In this document: positions 58,605 through 64,000 of the stretch, piece by piece
Position numbering within the stretch: position 1 is the first letter of the stretch
Layout: each line of letters starts with the position of its first letter
Assembly (NCBI GenBank): GCA_019914945.1
Contig: CM034111.1
Location: 5,270,001-5,334,000, forward strand
Source of the DNA: Typha latifolia
Lineage: Eukaryota > Streptophyta > Magnoliopsida > Poales > Typhaceae
Direction: 5' to 3'
Length of the DNA: 64,000 bases
The notes under the pieces: model-generated
What the model saw: only the letters and a program-made list of their open reading frames with translations
Databases searched by the model: none
What the model was told of the DNA's origin: nothing
Position numbers and translations under genes: made by a program

Positions 58605-59490
58605 ATTCTTCCTTTAGCAATTTGTAATAAAATATATAGTTTTATAAGAATTACAAAGGATCCTGAATGAGCATTCATCATAAGTTTGAAAGATGTTACA
58701 CCTCAAGCCTGCAAAAGTTACATACCAATCCAATATCAAGTGAAAATAACTTGAAATAAAGTGATCATAGAAATTAATATGAAGTAAGATCATACAAATA
58801 GTAAACAATAAACACATATGATCTAAACTTCAAATAACATCTAAGCAAATCACATAGAAGTAACATAATATTCAGAACTAGTAGAGTTAAAAGAAAATGC
58901 ATAGAAAACAAACGAAAACTCTCCCCCTAAACTCCTAAAACCCTAGACAACCCTTTAGACAACTCGACTCTCCTCCTATTTTGGCTCAAATTGACAAAGG
59001 CTACCCGAGTGTTGGAGAAAAGTTTTGGTTCAAGAAAAACCAAATGAGATCAAGAAGTCATGCCATAATTATGATTTTACCATGTTCAATCCTTAGAATA
59101 TCATGAAATTGAAATTCTAACGTGAAGAAAATAAACATAAATCATACCTTGCGAAAAAGTGAATGAATCCCGAAGTTTGATCCTCAAAAACTTTAGAATT
59201 TTCTTAAATTTTTGTTAGGAAAAATTTTTAGAAAATCCTAAATATTTTTGGATATGCATTTCTAAAATTTCAAATATAAATTTAAGATATAAGTATGTCA
59301 ATCAAATGAAATAAGTCATACAAATCAATCAAGCCATTAAGAGCATATTATATTCAACTCTAATGCATCACACACAAATTAAAGATTAATCTTGATTGAT
59401 TATAACAAAATGCATATGCAAACTGAACATAGATAACATTAAACAATCTTCTTAAATAAGTTTTCCTATTAAACAATAGTGCAACCATAA
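58605..59490 (-). mobile_element. Copia 3' internal region, reverse orientation
   Basis: Colinear, in reverse, with 11800-12721, including the 'CTCTCCCC' complement of the purine run near 58921 and the region just before the LTR. The purine tract itself is reduced to AAGGAAGAA. No coding frame. Confidence 0.8.
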
Positions 59491-59499
59491 AGAGGGTGT

Positions 59500-60440
59500 C
59501 TTCTCTGTCTCGACAATACTCGACACCTCCCCAGCCAGGGTTAGGAGCGAAGGATACTATTACACTTATATATTAGGGTTCACACTTGAAGTCTCAATCT
59601 GTTGATCATAGACAATCAGGTAACCGTTTTGCTCGGCGATATGTGATTTATTATCGATCAACGAGATTAGGATATTTAATATAGAGAGAAAATAGTAGGA
59701 TGCATAGACCTAGCGATATCCGATGACGTAGGGTGAGGGCGTTCGTAAGCGACGGCTCATGATTTTTGCACGGTGGTGTGATGATCTGGGGCCGAGGGCT
59801 CGGATGGTAGTATCGATGTGCGATACTAACCTATATGATGGGCTTACGACTGAGGTCCTTAGTTTGCAATAACGGATAATGGATCATACTATTTGTCGAG
59901 TGATACGTTGATGATTCTGCCACTAGGGTCTACCCTCCCTTGGGGCTGTGTGTGGTTGGGTGTGAGTATTGATGTGGTTTACGAGCGTAGCTCTGCATGA
60001 GCTTATGTTACATACTTGGCAGTCTGAGATGATGTATATCATGTGGTATAGTGTTGACATGGCCTATGGGCAGGAGAAGCTCGGTGTTAGCTTGAATTTG
60101 AGGACTTGATAGCTCAGATTAATGCATGGTAGGTTATTGATTGCTAATGCATGTGCGCATTAGATGAACATATTGAGTATGAGATACTAATACATTAATT
60201 TGATCATAATGCGTATATTCATATTTACTTATTGTTGCTTCATTGATTGTATTACTTTTTAACTATAGTAGTAGATACTTGCTAGGCTTTATGCTCACTA
60301 ATTTTGTGGAAATATTTTCAGATCTGTAGATGGCCCCAAGCCCGCGGAAGATCTAGCAGAGACTACTTTTTAGTTTCTTTTTATTTAATTTATTTAAGTG
60401 AATTAAGCTAGATGGATTATAGGGGGCATGAGCAATTGTG
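59500..60440 (+). mobile_element. Rear part of a family B2 LTR
   Basis: It shares order and words with 20940-21760: 'CTAGCGATATCCGATGACG', 'GATGGGCTTACGACTGAGG' and a later 'GCTCACTAATTTTGTGG'. Both ends are truncated. Confidence 0.55.
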
Positions 60441-60585
60441 ATGTGAACCGGGTTAGATCAGATCACACCAAAGAAAAATTGGGATCAATGGATTAAGTCT
60501 AGTTATCTTATCTACTTATTTACTTTAATTAGAGTCTTATTATATTAGAATTTTTTAGTTAACTAATTTACCTCTATGCAGTTTT

Positions 60586-60814
60586 GGAAAAATATTCCAA
60601 CGATGTCGCTAGATTCATTGAGAAGAGCTCTGAAAGGATCGAGAAGGTTCTCCAAGCCTTGATGGGCAGCGGTTATACCCAGCCCGAGCTGAGAGGTGAG
60701 GTACCACGTCCCCTCCCCCCTCAAGTCACCACCCGCTATCATGTGGGAAGCACTAAGGACAGCGGCCTATTACTGCCGTCTTGCTGGGGAAGGAGGGGTG
60801 TTGACGACGCATAG
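60586..60814 (+). pseudogene. Gag-region fragment, first copy
   Basis: Encodes 'SNDVARFIEKSSERIEKVLQ' and 'ALMGSGYTQPELRG', then proline-rich residues. It matches the product of the second copy at 61989-62085. The family is not recognised; Gag is inferred from its place after an LTR. Confidence 0.45.
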
Positions 60815-61239
60815 CCTGAAGTGCCGTGTCATCATGGGATAGAAAAGAAAGGACGTAGAGGAGGGAGAAGACTCACCGACAATGACGAGGACTACATTGG
60901 CCTGACCATGATAGTGACAATTACGACAACATTCAGAAAGGGAAAGGAGAAGGGAGGAAGGAAAGGGGTGACGCCGACCTCTTCTCAAGGAGGGGAACAA
61001 ATAGGGGGGGGGGGGAGAGAGAGAGGGAGGGGAGCGGCGAACCTCTGCTCGAGGTTGGCCCCTCTCCGCGCACGTCGACGGTGGCGTGTGCAGGGTGGGG
61101 GAAGGGTTAGACCTGCCCTCCTCTCCTCACCCTGGCCTGACAAAGGGGTGCCTTTGTCAGGCCAAGACCTGCCAAGGGAGGCGATGTGAGGGTGGGCACG
61201 TGCCCCGCATGTGCCCCGCATGTGCCCCAATTTTTATTT

Positions 61240-61825
61240 GGATATGTTATAGAATTAAGTCATGTAAGCCTCTAAGGCAAGTCCTAGTTCGAGTCCTATA
61301 AGCCTTTAGAGTTAGTCTAAGGCAAGTCGTAGTTCGAGCCGTATAGGCCTTTAGGGTTAGTCCGAGTAGGATTCATTGTACCCCCACCTCTATATATAGA
61401 GGGGTAGGACTTATCTGTTATTCATCCAATAATCCAGGTATATACAAGCATTAAGAATTAATTGAGTTTAGTTATGTTCTTATTACTGCATTTACAGTTT
61501 TTATCATAATTGTTAGATCATCTTTATTTTCCTAGGACTAGATTTAAGTTAGAAACCTAACTTCTACCTCCAACACAGCCACTATCACCTCTAGCCATCA
61601 GCCTACTTGGCTGTCCGCCACTTTCTAACGACCGCCACAATATCAGATATTTACCGTTTTGCCTCGTTCTGACCTATCTCCACTGTTTTATTTATAACTT
61701 TTAATCTTGACCTCGAATTTAGATGAAACTAGAGTCATTAGAACCATAACTCATGAGGCTACAACACCTAAATTCTTATAATTTTCTTAAGTCCGAATTG
61801 GTCTAAATCTAGTTTGTAAAATTGA
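61240..61825 (+). repeat. Family D LTR rear part
   Basis: Contains a tandem pair of about 50 bp ('CCTAGTTCGAGTCCTATAAG' type, 61290-61370), a TATA-like 'CTCTATATATAGAGG' at 61390-61404 and a C-rich leader. It is colinear with 62960-63219. Confidence 0.65.
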
Positions 61826-61828
61826 TAT

Positions 61829-61845
61829 CACAGCCAATATTCCTC
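61829..61845 (+). other. Primer-binding-like site of family D
   Basis: ATTGATATCACAGCC follows the LTR end, a variant of the initiator-Met complement TTGGTATCAGAGCC. Confidence 0.5.
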
Positions 61846-61895
61846 GGACATCAGTGAACATGTGATCCAAAGCTACCCCAGGAGAGATCACGACC

Positions 61896-62231
61896 ATGGA
61901 GGACCAAAAACTCATCTACATCCTTGCGGAGGTTTTCTCGGCACAATCAACAACAATCGATGGTAAGCTGTCGGCATGGGCGAAGGCAATTTTTAAAGAA
62001 TTTTCCAATGATGTCGCTAGATCCATCGAGAAGAGCTCCGAAAGGATCGAGAAGGTTCTCCAAGCCTTGATGGGCAGCGGTTATATCTGCCTGAGGTCGC
62101 CTCCCCTCCGCGCATGCCGACGGTGGCGTGCGCAGGGTGGGGGAAGGGCTAGGCCTGCCCTCCTCCCCTCACCTTGGCCCGACAAAGGATTGCCTTTGTT
62201 AGGCCAAGACCTGCGAAGGGAGGGGATGTGA
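61896..62231 (+). pseudogene. Gag-like frame after the family D LTR
   Basis: It opens 'MEDQKLIYILAEVFSAQST' 70 bp after the LTR and continues with the helical 'DVARSIEKSSERIEKVLQ'. After residue 65 it passes into low-complexity GC-rich sequence, so the true frame is lost. Length is far below that of a normal Gag. Confidence 0.45.
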
Positions 62232-62486
62232 GGGTGGGCACGTGCTCCGCATGTGCCCCAATTTTTTTTTGGGTATGTTATAGCATGTGCTAAGACCTTG
62301 GCTCGAGCCACCCATAATTAGGACAGACTATATGGTGGGCCTTAAAGAAAAACCCACCACGGGCCCTTCCTCGTGGTAGACAAGACCGAGACGAAGATCG
62401 AGGACATAAACTTTAAGAGAGAAAGAAGGTTTGAAAACCACTATGGACACCTTGAGGACAAAGTAGTTGGAAGTATGGTGGGTTGA

Positions 62487-63219
62487 TGGAAAATTGGTCA
62501 GATTGGAGCCTAGTTATCTTATCTGCTTATTTGCTTTAGTTGGAGTTTTATTAGGTTAGAATTTGTTAGTTAACTAATTCAGCTTTGCATAATTTTGGAA
62601 ACATATTTAAAGGATATTCACAAACATCTGAATAATATCAAACTAGTTGCTCTAATTGGAGTCTTATTAGGTTAGAATTTGTTAGTTAACTAATTCAGCT
62701 CTGCACAGTTTAGGAAAAATATTTAAAGAATATTTTACAAAAGTTTGAATAATATCAAACAAGTTGGAGAAGATCGGTGACGTCCTCACCTATAACTTTC
62801 TTATTCAAGGTTACTCCAGATTCAGACTCTATCTATGGCAGAATGAAGAATCATTTTGAGAAGGATAAGAAAGGCAAATTTAGCTAAGTTATGTTTATCT
62901 CTTATGTAAGCACTTAAGGTAAGTCTAGTTAAGTCATGCAAGCCATTGAGGCAAATTCAATTAAGTCATGTAAGCCTCTAAGACAAGTCCTAGTTCGAGT
63001 CGTATAAACCTTTAGAGTTAGTCTAAGGCAAGTCCTAATTCGAGTCATATAAGCCTTTAGGACTAGTCCGAGTAGGACTCATTATACCCCACCTCTATAT
63101 ATAAATAATCAAAGTATATCTAAGCATTCAGAATTAATTAAGTTTAGTTATTTTCTTATTACCGCATTTACTGTTTTTATCATAGTTGTTAGATCGTTTT
63201 TATTTTCCTTAGAGTAGAT
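62487..63219 (+). repeat. Second family D LTR, right end cut at 63219
   Basis: It opens TGATGGAAAATTGG after a purine-rich 'GGAAGTATGGTGGG'. The words 'TTAGGTTAGAATTTGTTAGT' are duplicated within it near 62545 and 62669. TATA-like 'CTCTATATATAAA' at 63092-63104. Confidence 0.6.
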
Positions 63220-64000
63220 TGATACACTTAGTTAAGATCTTTTCTTATTGCATTAGGTGTTTATTTTTATTAAAATAAAATTCTTTTAGGTCGCGTTCGA
63301 ATGTCCTTGTGAACACCTTGCGAACGCCTGCGTTCGAATGCCTTGTGAACACCTTGTGAATGCCTATGTCGCGTACGCAAATCCAGAGAAGGGGCTTTTT
63401 GAGTGCATTCGAATGCGATCGGGTGCGTTCGAACGCGATCGATGGGAATCCTCTAGAATTAGAGTGTCATATTATTTTAGGACTTCTTGGCTAGCCTCTA
63501 TAAATATGTGGATGACAGCAACTTCATTACAGAATTGGATTATTGATTTCTTGCCTCTTATCTTCTTTTTAGACTTCTCCCTTCTCCCTCTTCGCCATCC
63601 AACTTCATTATGTGGATGGCAGCAACCTCTATCGTTGGCTAGGTTTCTCCTAACTTCTAATCTCCTTCGATTGTTGAGCCACCCCTCCTCTTTGGGATCT
63701 CGACCACTTCGTTCCCTTCGTCTACATCCTTTAACCATTTCCAAAATCCACCTTCATCTCCATACCCATCCATAACCCTAATATCCACTCCACCCGTCAC
63801 CACCACCATCACCCATGTTATTATGTATTTTCATCCCTGCTACAGTTTGAATCTGCGAAGGGCGTAAATACAAAAGTTGTAGATCAGGAAGTTACGTATT
63901 TAACTCAATTAGTTTCGTAATTGTATGACTACAAGAGAATATTTGACGAATATTTTTCCACGATCACGCATACTGATTCTGGTAATACATCCAGATCTTG
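63220..64000 (+). mobile_element. Family A LTR, right end outside window
   Basis: It begins TGATACACTTAG inside the family D LTR. Palindrome array 63293-63445, TATA-like CTATAAATA near 63498, then the same leader as the 53174 LTR. The window ends about 50 bp before the expected terminus. Confidence 0.85.

Larger units (their letters stand above)
60450..63219 (+). mobile_element. Rearranged family D LTR element
   Basis: Segments in order: LTR front (60450-60580), Gag-region sequence (60586-61230), LTR rear (61240-61825), primer-like site, Gag-region sequence again (61860-62270), internal 3' end (62290-62486), and a second LTR (62487-63219) whose far end is cut by a family A LTR. Thus the first LTR is split by a block that also occurs inside the element. 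No pol is present. Confidence 0.65.

Noticed and set aside
60984..61230. Frames in the GC-rich block after the first Gag copy
   Set aside because: Frames overlap on both strands and contain G-runs; the same block at 62090-62270 has different open frames, so coding is unlikely.

Overview
The window is nuclear DNA from a flowering plant. The evidence is spliced genes with GT-AG introns, a CYP71-type cytochrome P450, a plant-type BUD23/RID2 rRNA methyltransferase, plant LINEs with a C-terminal RNase H, Ty1/copia and Ty3/gypsy elements primed by initiator-Met tRNA, and a hAT transposon. The GC-rich start of the P450 first exon would fit a monocot, but the species cannot be settled from this sequence. 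Only two host genes are convincing; most of the rest is nested, decayed transposons.

Layout. 1-5060: gypsy LTR pieces and LINE 1 (minus strand), the latter split by a solo LTR with a near-perfect target duplication. 6076-7913: two-exon P450 with one frameshift, three upstream G-box cores and downstream poly(A) signals. 8100-18125: LINE 2 (minus strand), split at 8401-13483 by a degenerate copia element that itself carries a solo LTR with target duplication TAGTC. 18133-23360: long-LTR gypsy fragments (here family B and B2), a family D LTR piece and a LINE scrap. 23361-30795: a minus-strand gypsy element (target duplication ACATG) holding a 3.0-kb hAT element, which in turn holds another LTR. 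30796-34590: the LTR that received that gypsy element, then LINE 3 and an LTR of a further family. 35106-40671: an apparently intact nine-exon BUD23/RID2 gene on the minus strand (290 residues). 40690-48540: GC-rich repeats, a copia LTR with a 55-bp tandem array, two AT-rich tandem repeat fields and a decayed gene of mobile-domain type. 48815-57267: a duplicated flank, a complete solo family B LTR (target duplication ATAAT) and a deleted gypsy element (53174-56585, target duplication GTATA) inserted in a second family B LTR. 57268-64000: more LTR fragments, a rearranged family D element and a family A LTR cut by the window end.

The most unusual signal is a CpG-rich palindrome, GCGTTCGAACGC and its decayed forms. 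It occurs in clusters in the promoter part of LTRs from both copia and gypsy elements, mostly some 45-80 bp upstream of a TATA-like box. A second oddity is tandem copies of the initiator-Met primer-binding site at the 3' end of family A LTRs. Family names A, B, B2, B3, D and E are local labels used only in this annotation.
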